NCBI GenBank assembly: GCA_964387775.1
Contig: CAYLZO010000133.1
Location: 1 to 14,389 of the forward strand
DNA length: 14,389 nucleotides
Direction of reading: 5' to 3'
Origin: CAYLZO01 sp964387775
Lineage (GTDB): Bacteria > Chloroflexota > Anaerolineae > JAAYZQ01
Positions 1-6,574 of the stretch are shown piece after piece. Numbering within the stretch: position 1 is the first letter of the stretch; each line of letters begins with the position of its first letter. The notes beneath the pieces were generated by a model. That model had not been told where the DNA came from. It was given only the letters and a program-made list of their open reading frames with translations, and ran no database searches. Made by a program: the position numbers and the translations under genes.

Positions 1-319
1 GGACAAACAGCTCCTCTCCCTGCAGATAGGCCTGCAGCCGGTTGCGCAGGGCATCGAATTTCTCATGGGTCATGGGGCGGTTGTGCTGGCCCCACCAGAC
101 CTTGTCCTGGGTGGTGGCTTCCTGCACCAGGTATTTGTCCGCCGCCGCCCGGGCGGTCCATTTACCGGTCTTCACCAGCAGCGGCCCCCCCAGGGTCATT
201 TTTCCCTCCCCCCGGAAAACCGCTTCTTCCACCAGGGCCGGGGTGGGAAGATTCCAGTACACTTCGTCCAGACGGGTCAATCCATGATTCTCCAGCCCGT
301 AATCACTGGCCAGCTCGCC
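1..319 (-). pseudogene. pckA: ATP-dependent phosphoenolpyruvate carboxykinase, N-terminal fragment
   Basis: Reading the minus strand from about 319 down to 2 gives an open frame of about 105 codons with the N-terminal pattern of ATP-type PEP carboxykinase, which converts oxaloacetate and ATP to PEP and CO2. Recognisable pieces in order are GLTRLDEVYWNLPTPALVEE, FRGEGKMTLGG, VKTGKWTARAAADKYLV, DKVWWGQHNRPM and a terminal ELFV. These match the family's WNL, RGEG, TGK-T-R-DK and VWWG-N-P segments. The catalytic kinase-fold C-terminal half would lie beyond the window edge. No in-frame start codon is visible before the frame runs into dehydratase sequence transcribed the other way, so the 5' end is missing. 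Either this is an assembly chimera or a real rearrangement that broke the gene. Family identity is fairly secure; the gene is incomplete at both ends here. Confidence 0.78.
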
Positions 320-628
320 GGCATGGGCCTGGGCGGGAGCGTGGCTCTCGTCACCGACGGGCGGTTCAGTGGGGTAACGCGGGGCGCGGCCATCGGCCAC
401 ATCTCGCCCGAGGCAGCGGAGGGCGGCCCGCTGGCCCTGGTTGAAGAAGGCGACGTCATCGACATCGACATTCCGGGCCGGAGCCTCACCCTGGACGTGG
501 ACGAGGCCGAGCTGGCCCGCCGCCGCGCCGCCTGGACCCCACCCGAGCCGAGGGTGAAGACCGGCTACCTGGCGCGGTATGCAAAGATGGTCACGTCGGC
601 GAGTACGGGTGCGATCTTGGATTGGTAG
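317..628 (+). pseudogene. ilvD: Dihydroxy-acid dehydratase, C-terminal fragment
   Basis: From about 317 the plus strand encodes about 103 residues typical of the C-terminus of IlvD, the Fe-S enzyme that dehydrates 2,3-dihydroxy acids in branched-chain amino acid synthesis. Visible signatures are GMGLGGSVALVTDGRFSG (the serine of GRFSG is the catalytic base position in the family), TRGAAIGHISPEAAEGGP, an IDIDIPGRSLTLDV strand, and the ending GYLARYAKMVTSASTGAIL. This ending is that of true DHADs rather than sugar-acid dehydratases of the same superfamily. The N-terminal ~450 residues with the cluster cysteines are absent. Upstream codons in the same frame (65-316) are antisense to the pckA fragment and are not protein-coding. 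The stop codon TAG (626-628) lies inside the first unit of the octamer array that follows. Confidence 0.82.
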
Positions 629-719
629 ACTGGCAAATTGGGAAACTGGTAGATTGGGAAAGCCCACCAGTGTACCAGTTCACCAATCTACCAATTTACC
701 AACGTACCGATTCACCAAA
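622..719. repeat. Inverted array of degenerate octamers (5 + 7 units)
   Basis: Exact 8-nt periodicity is visible. The left arm, 622-661, has five units of form YTGGNARA/YTGGNAAA: TTGGTAGA, CTGGCAAA, TTGGGAAA, CTGGTAGA, TTGGGAAA. After a 2-nt centre (662-663) the right arm, 664-719, has seven units of the complementary form NNACCRRT: CCACCAGT, GTACCAGT, TCACCAAT, CTACCAAT, TTACCAAC, GTACCGAT, TCACCAAA. The arms can pair in many registers. The array starts on the last codons of the dehydratase fragment and ends about 25 nt before the ulaG-like start codon. It contains no spacer-repeat structure. Its function is unknown; a mobile or slipped-strand intergenic repeat, or an RNA-level terminator/stabiliser, are options. 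Confidence 0.85.
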
Positions 720-744
720 AGAAGAAAGGAAAGGAAAGAAAAGA

Positions 745-1824
745 ATGAGCGAAGAACAAGTAGTTAAATACGATGAAAAGGGCGTGATGGACGGCGGGAC
801 GATTGGGCTGCCCAGGCCGATGTCGCGCGAGATCTGGCTGCAGGAGGTCTTTCCCGAGTGGGGCACCTTCCTCAACCACGAGATCGAGCACTTTGACGTC
901 AAGCCGGGGACCGGGGTGATGTGGTATTTCGGCGGGCCGTCGTGGGCGCTCAAGTCGCGGGGGGGCGCGGTCTTTACCGTGGACCTCTACGCCGGGCCGA
1001 GCATCTTTACCGACTATTCCTACTGCGGCGTGTGCCGCACCAGCGGGGCCGACAAGCTGTGGTGGATGCGCCTCAATCCCCACGTCATCGACCCCTGGAA
1101 GTTCGAGCGGCTGGACGCGGTGTGCGTCACCCACCACCACCAGGACCACATGGATTTCTACACCATCAGCGCCGCCTTGCAGACCACCGACTGCAAGTTC
1201 ATCGCCCCGCCCGAGTCGGCGCGGCGGATGATGAAAAACATGGGCGTGCCCGAGGAGCGCATGATCGTGGCCAAGGTGGGCGAGTCCGTCGAGATCGAGG
1301 ACATGCGCATCGACTTTGCGCCCAATTTCGACACCATCGCCACCAAGACCGGGTTCGACACGCCCGCGCCCTTTGAGGAGGTGGCCGTCAGTTTCATCTT
1401 TAACACCGAGGGCGGCAACGTCGCCTTCCTGGGCGACACGCTCTATCACAACGGCTACCGCATGGTCGGCGAAAAGTACCAGATCGACGTCTGCACCATG
1501 AACATGGGCAACAACGCGCCCGGCTACACCGACAAGATGTCGCCCTGGGACGTGTGGCGCATCAGCGAGGCGCTGAACGCCAAGGTCGTCATCCCCATGC
1601 ACCACGACAACTGGGCCAACTGCTACGAGGACCCGGCCTACCTGGAATACGTCGTCAACAGCAAGGCCAAGGAGAAGGGGATCGACCTGCGCACGGTGAC
1701 GCTCTACGCCGGGGCGCGCTACGAGCATCCGACCGACATGAACATGGGCCGCTACGTCTATCCCGACTGGCGAGAGCGGATGGACTGGACCAAAAGCGTC
1801 GAGTACGGGCCGGACGCTTGGTGA
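745..1824 (+). CDS. UlaG-like metallo-beta-lactamase-fold lactonase
   Basis: A 359-residue protein resembling E. coli UlaG (L-ascorbate-6-phosphate lactonase, 354 residues), a cytoplasmic metal-dependent hydrolase. Visible in order: the UlaG-type N-terminal block SREIWLQEVFPEWGTFLNHEIE (28-49), metal motif THHHQDHMD (129-137, the H-x-H-x-D-H signature), GDTLYHNGY (230-238) supplying the metal-bridging Asp, NNAPGYTDKM (256-265) and IPMHHDNW (283-290) with the last metal His. ATG 745 is chosen because an AAAGGAAAG-type ribosome site lies just upstream and homology to UlaG begins after it; the open frame continues upstream only into the octamer array. No phosphotransferase-system ascorbate genes are nearby, so the substrate may be another lactone or cyclic ester. 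Fold and hydrolase class are confident; substrate is open. No clear promoter is seen in the 116 nt upstream. Confidence 0.88.
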   Translation: MSEEQVVKYDEKGVMDGGTIGLPRPMSREIWLQEVFPEWGTFLNHEIEHFDVKPGTGVMWYFGGPSWALKSRGGAVFTVDLYAGPSIFTDYSYCGVCRTSGADKLWWMRLNPHVIDPWKFERLDAVCVTHHHQDHMDFYTISAALQTTDCKFIAPPESARRMMKNMGVPEERMIVAKVGESVEIEDMRIDFAPNFDTIATKTGFDTPAPFEEVAVSFIFNTEGGNVAFLGDTLYHNGYRMVGEKYQIDVCTMNMGNNAPGYTDKMSPWDVWRISEALNAKVVIPMHHDNWANCYEDPAYLEYVVNSKAKEKGIDLRTVTLYAGARYEHPTDMNMGRYVYPDWRERMDWTKSVEYGPDAW

Positions 1825-1826
1825 TT

Positions 1827-2209
1827 CTCCCTCTCCCCTGGGGGAGACACGTCGTGAGGGTTCGTAAAAGAATAACTTCCCTCACGTCATTCTGAGCCGG
1901 AGCGAAGCGCAGCGGAGCGGAGGCGAAGAATCTCCGCTTCCGGAGTAGAAACTCGCTGAATCGCAGATGGAGATTCTTCGTCGCTCGCAAACGACGCTCG
2001 CTCCTCAGAATGACAGGTTACAGGTGCGAGAAGTTAGTAATTTGCAGACCCTTAGTGCCTGCGGCGGGGTTGGGGTGAGGGGGAATTGGTGTCTCGTGAC
2101 CAGCTTTCCCCCTCCCCCAGCCCCTCCCCCAAGGGAGGGGGGATAGCTCCCTCTCCCCTGGGGGAGACACCGTGCCGGTACGGCAGGGTTGGGGTGAGGG
2201 GGGATCGGC
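1827..2209. repeat. Repeat-rich spacer with duplicated CCTCTCCC/GGGGTGAGGG module
   Basis: No gene is seen between 1825 and 2209. A 24-bp segment beginning CTCCCTCTCCCCTGGGG occurs identically at 1827-1850 and 2147-2170; each contains a 7-bp stem hairpin TCTCCCC-TG-GGGGAGA (1832-1847 and 2152-2167). A 17-bp segment GGGTTGGGGTGAGGGGG occurs at 2067-2083 and 2186-2202. The second module (2147-2202) is compact, with 15 bp between its halves. In the first, the halves are 216 bp apart and enclose the 129-bp element at 1886-2014. A further hairpin, CCCCTCCC/GGGAGGGG, is at 2121-2140. The spacer separates convergent genes (ulaG-like and MFS), so these hairpins could end transcription from either side, although no U-tract follows them. 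Confidence 0.8.
1886..2014. mobile_element. 129-bp MITE-like inverted-repeat element
   Basis: The element is bounded by perfect 10-bp terminal inverted repeats GTCATTCTGA (1886-1895) and TCAGAATGAC (2005-2014). A second perfect 12-bp pair, CGAAGAATCTCC (1924-1935) and GGAGATTCTTCG (1969-1980), lies inside, so nearly the whole unit can fold into one cruciform or RNA hairpin. It contains GGAGCGAAGCGCAGCGGAGC, shared with the second element at 12865-13087. There is no coding capacity, so any mobility would need a transposase in trans. Repeats of the GTCATTCTGAG...GAAGAATCTC type are widespread in several environmental phyla. Confidence 0.8.
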
Positions 2210-3388
2210 TCAATTTCGGCGCGGCACGAGCCGGATCAGGAACAGGCCCAGGGCCAGGCAGCCGGCAGCTGTCACGCCCAGCATCGGCCGCAGGCCGGCC
2301 GCGTCGGCCAGGATGCCGCTGAGCCACGGCCCGGCGAACATGCCGATGGCATAGACCGCCTGGTGCAGGCCCATGGCCGTCGTCCGCTCGGCGTCGGCTA
2401 CGTGGCGGATGCTGAGGCCCATGAGCACCGGATAGCTGACGCCCATGGCCAGGCCGACGAAGAACTGGGCGACGAAGAGGAGCGGCAGCGCCGGCGTCAA
2501 GGCCACGCCCACGATGCCGCCGGCCAGGACAACGAACCCGACCTTGACCAGGTTCCGGGCGCCAAAGCGGTTGCTGAGGGCCGCCGCCACCAGCCCACCC
2601 AGCGTCACCACGCCGATGTGCAGGCTGACCAGCATGCTCTGGTGGACGTCGGTCGCGCCCAGTTGGTCGGCCAGGATGGGCAGGAAGCCAAAGGGCACGG
2701 CCCAGGTGGCGTACTGGCTCACGGCCGAGAGCAGGGCGGGCAGGAGCACGTCGCGCCGGGTGATCAAGCGTCCGATGCCCGCGACCGACGGCTGCTTGGG
2801 CGGCCGTCTCGTCTCCGGCACGGCCAGCAGGACGAGGAAGGCCAGCCCGGCGACGCCGGTTGCCACGAAAAAGGCGAGCGGGTAGCCGCCCAGCTCGTTC
2901 AGCGAGCCGGTGGAACTGGTGGCGAGGACGCGGCCCACCGAGCCGACGACGGTCAGGATCGACGTGACCCGTACCGCCTCGTCGGCGGGAAAGAGGCTGC
3001 TAAAGACGACGGTCAGCGGCACCCAGGTGCCCGCCGCCAGGCCGCTGACGGCCCGCCCCACGAGCAGGCCGCTCGACGTGTCGGCCGTGCCCATCAGGTA
3101 GGCGCCCAGGCCCGAGAGGCCGAGCCCGACCAGGATGAAGGGTTTACGCCGCCCGATCCAGTCGGCGGCGATGCCCAGCGGCAGGCGGATGATGGCCTGC
3201 CATAGGCCGTACTGGGCCAGGATGATGCCCACCAGGGCCAGGGTCTCGGTCTTGCGCTCGGCGTAGGTCGGCAGGGTGGGGACGTAGAGGTAGAGCGACA
3301 TCCAATAGAGCAGGGTGATCAGCACGTAGAGGCCGATAAGCAGCCAGCGGCGGCGCGGGGATGGTCTCTGCGAATCGGTCATGGTCAC
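2210..3388 (-). CDS. MFS transporter
   Basis: A 392-residue inner-membrane protein with the spacing of about twelve hydrophobic segments, beginning at residues 14-37 after a short basic N-terminus (PRRR). The major-facilitator loop motif is clear between helices 2 and 3: LGIAADWIGRRKP (71-83), matching G-x-x-x-D-R/W-x-GRR. A weaker second-half counterpart (SNRFGARNLVK) appears around residue 270. Family members move small solutes by proton symport or antiport. It is the last gene of the minus-strand set gntR-larA-MFS, starting 59 nt after the larA stop, so import of the LarA substrate (a hydroxy acid) is a reasonable guess; drug-efflux-type MFS proteins look similar. GTG 3388 is preferred over ATG 3382 because GAGGA sits 7-8 nt before the GTG. 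Confidence 0.85.
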   Translation of the reverse strand: MTMTDSQRPSPRRRWLLIGLYVLITLLYWMSLYLYVPTLPTYAERKTETLALVGIILAQYGLWQAIIRLPLGIAADWIGRRKPFILVGLGLSGLGAYLMGTADTSSGLLVGRAVSGLAAGTWVPLTVVFSSLFPADEAVRVTSILTVVGSVGRVLATSSTGSLNELGGYPLAFFVATGVAGLAFLVLLAVPETRRPPKQPSVAGIGRLITRRDVLLPALLSAVSQYATWAVPFGFLPILADQLGATDVHQSMLVSLHIGVVTLGGLVAAALSNRFGARNLVKVGFVVLAGGIVGVALTPALPLLFVAQFFVGLAMGVSYPVLMGLSIRHVADAERTTAMGLHQAVYAIGMFAGPWLSGILADAAGLRPMLGVTAAGCLALGLFLIRLVPRRN

Positions 3389-3447
3389 TGGGTATCCTCA
3401 GGCCGGGCTGGGCCTGTCGGCTTGCAGTCGAGCCGGGAGAGTATAGC

Positions 3448-4695
3448 TCAGGTCCCGACGGCGGGCAAAATGGACCCCCCCTGCGGCAGGACCAATACGC
3501 GGGCCTCGGGGCCGAGTTGGGCAAAGGCTGCGGCCACTGCCTGGCCCAGGTCGCCAAAGGGCGCCATCCCACATTGCTGCACAAGGACGGCGGGCAGCGC
3601 AGAAACCAGGTAGACGCTGGCCCGCTGCAACACGGCGGCGACCGCGGCCGCCTTGTGGCCGCCCAGCACAAACTCTTGCTGGATGCGGGCCAGCAGCTCG
3701 CCGGGCGTCGCGCCGGTCAGCCACGCCTCAAAGGTGCGATTGCCCAGCCCCTCGGGGCACTCGGCGACGAGGATGAGGGCGCCGCCGGCGCGCACGGCGT
3801 GGGCGGCGTTGTCCAGCGCCTTTTGCGCCTGGTAGAGATTGACGTCCTTGGGATGGCCCCCGGCGCTGACCAGCACGACGTCGGCCTGCTGTTCGATCTC
3901 TGCGATTCCGCGCCGGGCCACCAACTCGCAGCCGCGCCGGTGGGCGGCGGTCACGTCGCCCGCCACCGCGCCGACGATGCGGTGACGGTCCATCACCACG
4001 TTGAGGATAAAGTCGACGCCTAGCAGGGCCGCGCCCTCTTCCAGGTCGGCGCGGACGGGGTTGTCCTCGATGCATCCGGCGCGGGCTTCGGGCCGCACCA
4101 TCCACGCGTGGTTGGCGTTGAGCGTGGCCCGCGAGGCGCAGCCGGGCAGCACGGCCTTGGCCCCGCCCGAGTAGCCGGCAAAGTAGTGGAGCTCCAGGTT
4201 GCCCAGGCAGAGGCGCAGGTCGGCCTCGACCAGCGGGCGGAAAATCTCGACCGGGGTCCCAAAGGATGTGACACCCAGGCGCACGCAGTCGGCGGGATTG
4301 TGGTTGATCACCCGCAACCGGCGGTAGACCTCGGGGCCGACGGCGGCTTCCATCTCGGCTTCGGTCATGGGCCGGTGCAGGCCCAGGGCCAGGACGACGG
4401 TTACGTCGTCGTCGGGCACGCCGGCGGCGGCCAGCTCGTCCAACACCGGCGGCAACAGCCGCTCGGAGGGGCAGGGGCGGGTCAGGTCGCTGGTGACGAC
4501 GACGACTTTCTGCCCCGGCCGGGCCAGCGCCCGAAGCCGCGGCGTGCCGCTGGGCTTTGCCAGCGTCTCGCGCAGCAGTGTCGCCTCGTCGGCGGGCGCC
4601 GCGCTCTGCTTGGGCAGCAGCACGCCCCGCAAGTTCTCCTCCGGCACGCGCGCCTTTAGCATCCCGTGCCCATAAGGCAACCCGACCTCAGCCAT
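3448..4695 (-). CDS. LarA-family nickel-dependent lactate racemase / hydroxy-acid epimerase
   Basis: A 415-residue protein of the LarA family, cytoplasmic enzymes that use a covalently held nickel-pincer (NPN) cofactor to racemise or epimerise 2-hydroxy acids. The active-site set is in near-identical spacing to Lactobacillus plantarum LarA: D70/R73 in TSDLTRPCP, H107 in ALGLHRPM, H170 in LELHYFAGY, K180 in GGAKAVLPG (the cofactor-linked lysine), and H196 in NANHAWM. The length is usual for the family. ATG 4695 is chosen because GGGGGG lies 7 nt upstream and the family begins near LPYG; ATG 4710 is a close alternative. The open frame continues far upstream, antisense to gntR, and is not coding there. 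The cofactor genes larB, larC and larE are not in the window. Characterised relatives act on lactate, malate, phenyllactate or gluconate, so the substrate is unassigned. Confidence 0.9.
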   Translation of the reverse strand: MAEVGLPYGHGMLKARVPEENLRGVLLPKQSAAPADEATLLRETLAKPSGTPRLRALARPGQKVVVVTSDLTRPCPSERLLPPVLDELAAAGVPDDDVTVVLALGLHRPMTEAEMEAAVGPEVYRRLRVINHNPADCVRLGVTSFGTPVEIFRPLVEADLRLCLGNLELHYFAGYSGGAKAVLPGCASRATLNANHAWMVRPEARAGCIEDNPVRADLEEGAALLGVDFILNVVMDRHRIVGAVAGDVTAAHRRGCELVARRGIAEIEQQADVVLVSAGGHPKDVNLYQAQKALDNAAHAVRAGGALILVAECPEGLGNRTFEAWLTGATPGELLARIQQEFVLGGHKAAAVAAVLQRASVYLVSALPAVLVQQCGMAPFGDLGQAVAAAFAQLGPEARVLVLPQGGSILPAVGT

Positions 4696-4841
4696 CCCCA
4701 GTCCCCCCATCACAATCTCGACAAATCGCGCGATCTCGCTCTTCGCAGACCACAGTCCGTGGCTTGTTGCCGGATCTTGCCAAATGGCCCAGGACGAATC
4801 GGTGCCAGCGGCGCTAGGCTGTCTCCGAGATGCCAGAGGGT

Positions 4842-5531
4842 CTAGCCGTTCTCCAGGTCCATCTCTTCGGGCGGCTTGCCCATGTCCTCGATGTGGCTCT
4901 GCATGGTCCGTGCGGCCCGGTCGGGATCGCCGGTCTTGAGAGCCTCCAGCAACTCTTTGTGGCGCGAGGCCAGATAGGCGGGGTTGTAGCTCAACTTGCG
5001 ATAGGTGACGATGCTCCACGTGCCGAACTGGAGCGTCTTCCATAACTGGTGCAGAGTCTTGTTGCGCGAGATGTGGAGGATGGTTTCGTGGAAGCGGTTG
5101 TCGAGTTGGATCAGCAGGTCGCGGTCCTGCTGGCGGGCGGCTTCCATCATCTGATCCAGGATCGCTTGCAGGGCGTTCGCGTCCTGGTTGGTCAGGTGGG
5201 TGGCGGCCAGGCGGGCGGCCAGCGACTCCAGAGCGGCGCGCACCGTGTAGGTCTCCCATAGCTCCTCGTAGGTGAAGGAGCGGACCGACGTGCCCTTGTA
5301 GGGTTCGCTCTCGAGAAAACCGAGGAGCACTAGGTCGCGGATCGCCTCGCGGACGGGGGCCTGGCTCACGCCCAGCTCGCGGGCCATCGAGCTTTCTACG
5401 ATGCGGTCGCCGGGCTTCAATTCGCCGCTCAGTACCGCCTCGACGATATAGTCTTTGACCCGGTCGCTCAGCACGACCCGGGGGATTTGCCTGTCTTCGT
5501 TAATGCTCGTTTGCGTGTATGTCACATTCAT
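4842..5531 (-). CDS. GntR-family (FCD-type) transcriptional regulator
   Basis: A 229-residue DNA-binding regulator. Residues 19-80 form the GntR winged helix-turn-helix, with GELKPGDRI, SSMARELGVSQAPVREAI and LGFLESEPYKG typical of the FadR subgroup. Residues 86-215 form an all-helical FCD ligand domain with the expected metal/carboxylate ligands D144 and H148 (LDNRFHET), H191 (ASRHKELL) and H213 (QSHIED). FCD regulators usually sense small organic acids and lose DNA affinity when bound. ATG 5531 has GGAG 7 nt upstream. The gene is divergent from the cupin gene and heads the minus-strand set with larA and MFS (146 nt to larA). Its own promoter carries the same 11-mer as the cupin and Mo-hydroxylase promoters, suggesting autoregulation. 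The metabolite it senses is not evident from sequence. Confidence 0.92.
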   Translation of the reverse strand: MNVTYTQTSINEDRQIPRVVLSDRVKDYIVEAVLSGELKPGDRIVESSMARELGVSQAPVREAIRDLVLLGFLESEPYKGTSVRSFTYEELWETYTVRAALESLAARLAATHLTNQDANALQAILDQMMEAARQQDRDLLIQLDNRFHETILHISRNKTLHQLWKTLQFGTWSIVTYRKLSYNPAYLASRHKELLEALKTGDPDRAARTMQSHIEDMGKPPEEMDLENG

Positions 5532-5587
5532 GTCCCAACTCCGGCAGTTCAGAAATTAACGATGAATCCACTGAAAAAAGGTCAGTG

Positions 5588-5638
5588 GGTTACTGTGTGT
5601 TGTCTGTTCGCGAAGCGAACAGACAACACACAGTAACC
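5588..5638. repeat. Perfect 24-bp inverted repeat with 3-nt loop in the gntR leader
   Basis: The left arm, 5588-5611, and right arm, 5615-5638, are exact reverse complements across 24 bp (GGTTACTGTGTG... ending GTTCGC), with loop GAA at 5612-5614. It falls inside the untranslated leader of gntR, between the predicted start of transcription (~5680) and the start codon (5531). A second small stem, CCACTGA/TCAGTGG (5568-5574 with 5582-5588), follows with a run of six Ts on the gntR strand in its loop. Possible roles are an attenuator, an mRNA-protecting stem, or an inserted palindromic repeat. Confidence 0.9.
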
Positions 5639-5664
5639 TCTTGCCCTGTTTGCAGGGCAGCCAA

Positions 5665-5714
5665 CGATTATCGATTGCTGGGGCGTATTTTACCAGGTTT
5701 CCGGCTTCTGTCAA
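5665..5714 (-). promoter_or_regulatory. gntR promoter with downstream putative operator
   Basis: On the minus strand: -35 TTGACA (5714-5709), 16-nt spacer, -10 TAAAAT (5692-5687). Eleven nt downstream is ATCGATAATCG (5675-5665), the 11-mer shared with the cupin and Mo-hydroxylase promoters. The predicted transcription start is near 5680, placing the operator at about +5 to +15, a position where binding would block the promoter. Confidence 0.75.
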
Positions 5715-5745
5715 GTACTGTTGTGCTCGTCCGCAGATGCTCGAC

Positions 5746-5799
5746 TTGACACGGCGGCAAAATGCGTTACAATGTAGCCCAGTATAATCGATAATCGAT
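5746..5799 (+). promoter_or_regulatory. Cupin-SDR promoter with downstream putative operator
   Basis: -35 TTGACA (5746-5751), 16-nt spacer, -10 TACAAT (5768-5773), then ATAATCGATAATCGAT (5784-5799), which contains the 11-mer ATCGATAATCG at 5787-5797. Transcription should start near 5780, so the site covers about +5 to +20. The -35 boxes of this promoter and the divergent gntR promoter are 31 bp apart, each with its own operator copy on the transcribed side. Confidence 0.78.
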
Positions 5800-5835
5800 T
5801 TTTGTACAAGTCGAGGGACGGAGGAGGGCAGAACG

Positions 5836-6216
5836 ATGAAGTACATCCGCGAGCAGGACGTCGAGGGGGATCGCATCGGACCGCCGCACCAGCGGGTCAT
5901 CCGCCACCTGGTGACGCCGGAGAACATGGGCAGCCGGCACCTGTGGCTGGGCACCAGCTCGGTCGATCCCGGCTTTGCGAGCAACGCCCACGCCCACGCG
6001 GACCAGGAAGAGGTGTTCTACTGCGTCTCGGGCCAGGGCCGGATCAAGGTGGACGACGAGGAGGCGCCCCTGGAGCCGGGGGCCACGGTGTACGTGCCCC
6101 CCCAAGCCGTCCACCAGTTGATCAACGACGGCGACGAGGTCCTCAAGGTGGTCTCGGCCGTGGCGCCGCCGTTCATCCCGGAAAAGTACAAGGCCGATCA
6201 CCTGATCAAGGACTGA
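5836..6216 (+). CDS. Small single-domain cupin protein
   Basis: A 126-residue cytoplasmic protein with one cupin barrel. Motif 1 is complete: G46, H52 and H54 in NAHAHADQEEVFYCVSG, E59 and G66. Motif 2 is G82...PPQAVH93...N97, with the usual PxG replaced by PPQ. H52, H54, E59 and H93 would bind one metal ion. Single cupins of this size are dioxygenases, isomerases or sugar/ligand-binding proteins; nothing in the sequence separates these. It is the first gene after the GntR-type operator, with a strong ribosome site (GGAGGAGGG, 7 nt before ATG 5836), and is followed by an inverted repeat and SDR genes, so a role in the same catabolic route is likely. The exact reaction is unknown. Confidence 0.87.
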   Translation: MKYIREQDVEGDRIGPPHQRVIRHLVTPENMGSRHLWLGTSSVDPGFASNAHAHADQEEVFYCVSGQGRIKVDDEEAPLEPGATVYVPPQAVHQLINDGDEVLKVVSAVAPPFIPEKYKADHLIKD

Positions 6217-6219
6217 TTT

Positions 6220-6289
6220 GGACACGGATGCCACGGATTTCACGGATATGGTGCCGAACTATCCGTGTGAATCCGTGGCATCCGTGTCC
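6220..6289. repeat. Inverted array of CACGGAT heptamers (3 + 3)
   Basis: CACGGAT occurs three times in the left arm with a 9-nt period (6223, 6232, 6241), and its complement ATCCGTG three times in the right arm (6261, 6271, 6280). Positions 6220-6239 pair perfectly over 20 bp with 6270-6289; a further 8 bp pair (6241-6248 with 6260-6267) after a small bulge. It fills the gap between the cupin stop and the SDR ribosome site. The stem is strong enough to pause or end transcription, but only CTTCTT follows. It may instead stabilise the cupin transcript. Confidence 0.88.
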
Positions 6290-6309
6290 CTTCTTGGAGG
6301 GCAGCAACC

Positions 6310-6564
6310 ATGCGCTTGAGAGACAAGGTCGCCCTCGTCACCGGGGCGGGTCGCGGCATCGGCCTGGGCATCGCCCGGGCCTTTGCCCGGGAAGGAGCAC
6401 GGGTCGCCATCTGCGACGTCGCGCCCGGCCTGCTGGAAAGCGCCCTGGCCGAGATCGGGGCGCTCGGCGGACGGGCGCGCGCGTTCCACATGGACGTGAC
6501 GGACAAGAGCGAGATCCAGGCCGTCGTCGCCGAGGTTCTGGCCCGGTGGGGCCGGCTCGACGTC
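6310..6564 (+). CDS. SDR-family dehydrogenase 1, N-terminal part (runs into assembly gap)
   Basis: The first 85 residues of a short-chain dehydrogenase/reductase. The nucleotide-binding glycine motif TGAGRGIG is at residues 11-18, and an aspartate, D36, at the end of strand 2 suggests NAD(H) rather than NADP(H). The sequence then runs through DVTDKSEIQAVV and WGRLDV, the point where LVNNAG is expected, and stops at ten Ns. ATG 6310 has GGAGGG 8 nt upstream. The catalytic Ser-Tyr-Lys part is hidden. The following SDR sequence repeats the same helix-plus-GRLDV segment with only partial identity, so this is best read as a separate gene whose remainder (roughly 165 residues) is missing from the assembly. 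SDRs oxidise alcohols or reduce ketones; the substrate is not predictable. Confidence 0.85.
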
Positions 6565-6574
6565 NNNNNNNNNN
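6565..6574. other. Assembly gap (10 N)
   Basis: Ten Ns lie between two SDR segments in different frames. The number looks like a placeholder. If two complete SDR genes are present, several hundred bases are missing here. Confidence 0.95.

Noticed and set aside
65..316. Plus-strand coding extension of the ilvD fragment to ATG 65
   Set aside because: This stretch is antisense to a clear PEP carboxykinase segment and carries no dehydratase similarity.
622..719. CRISPR array
   Set aside because: Units are 8 nt, contiguous and inverted, with no spacers and no cas genes.
622..744. Upstream extension of the UlaG-like protein to ATG 622 (400 residues)
   Set aside because: The extension translates the octamer array and has no family similarity; ATG 745 has its own ribosome site and gives the family length.
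712..1728. Long minus-strand open frame opposite the UlaG-like gene, and similar antisense frames opposite MFS, LarA, adh and Mo-hydroxylase genes
   Set aside because: These are GC-skewed shadow frames rich in A, G, R, H and V with no domain signature, each opposite a confidently identified gene.
4696..5259. Extension of LarA to a 603-residue protein
   Set aside because: The extra N-terminus is antisense-frame sequence overlapping gntR on the same strand in another frame; the extra residues look non-proteinaceous and LarA homology starts near 4695.
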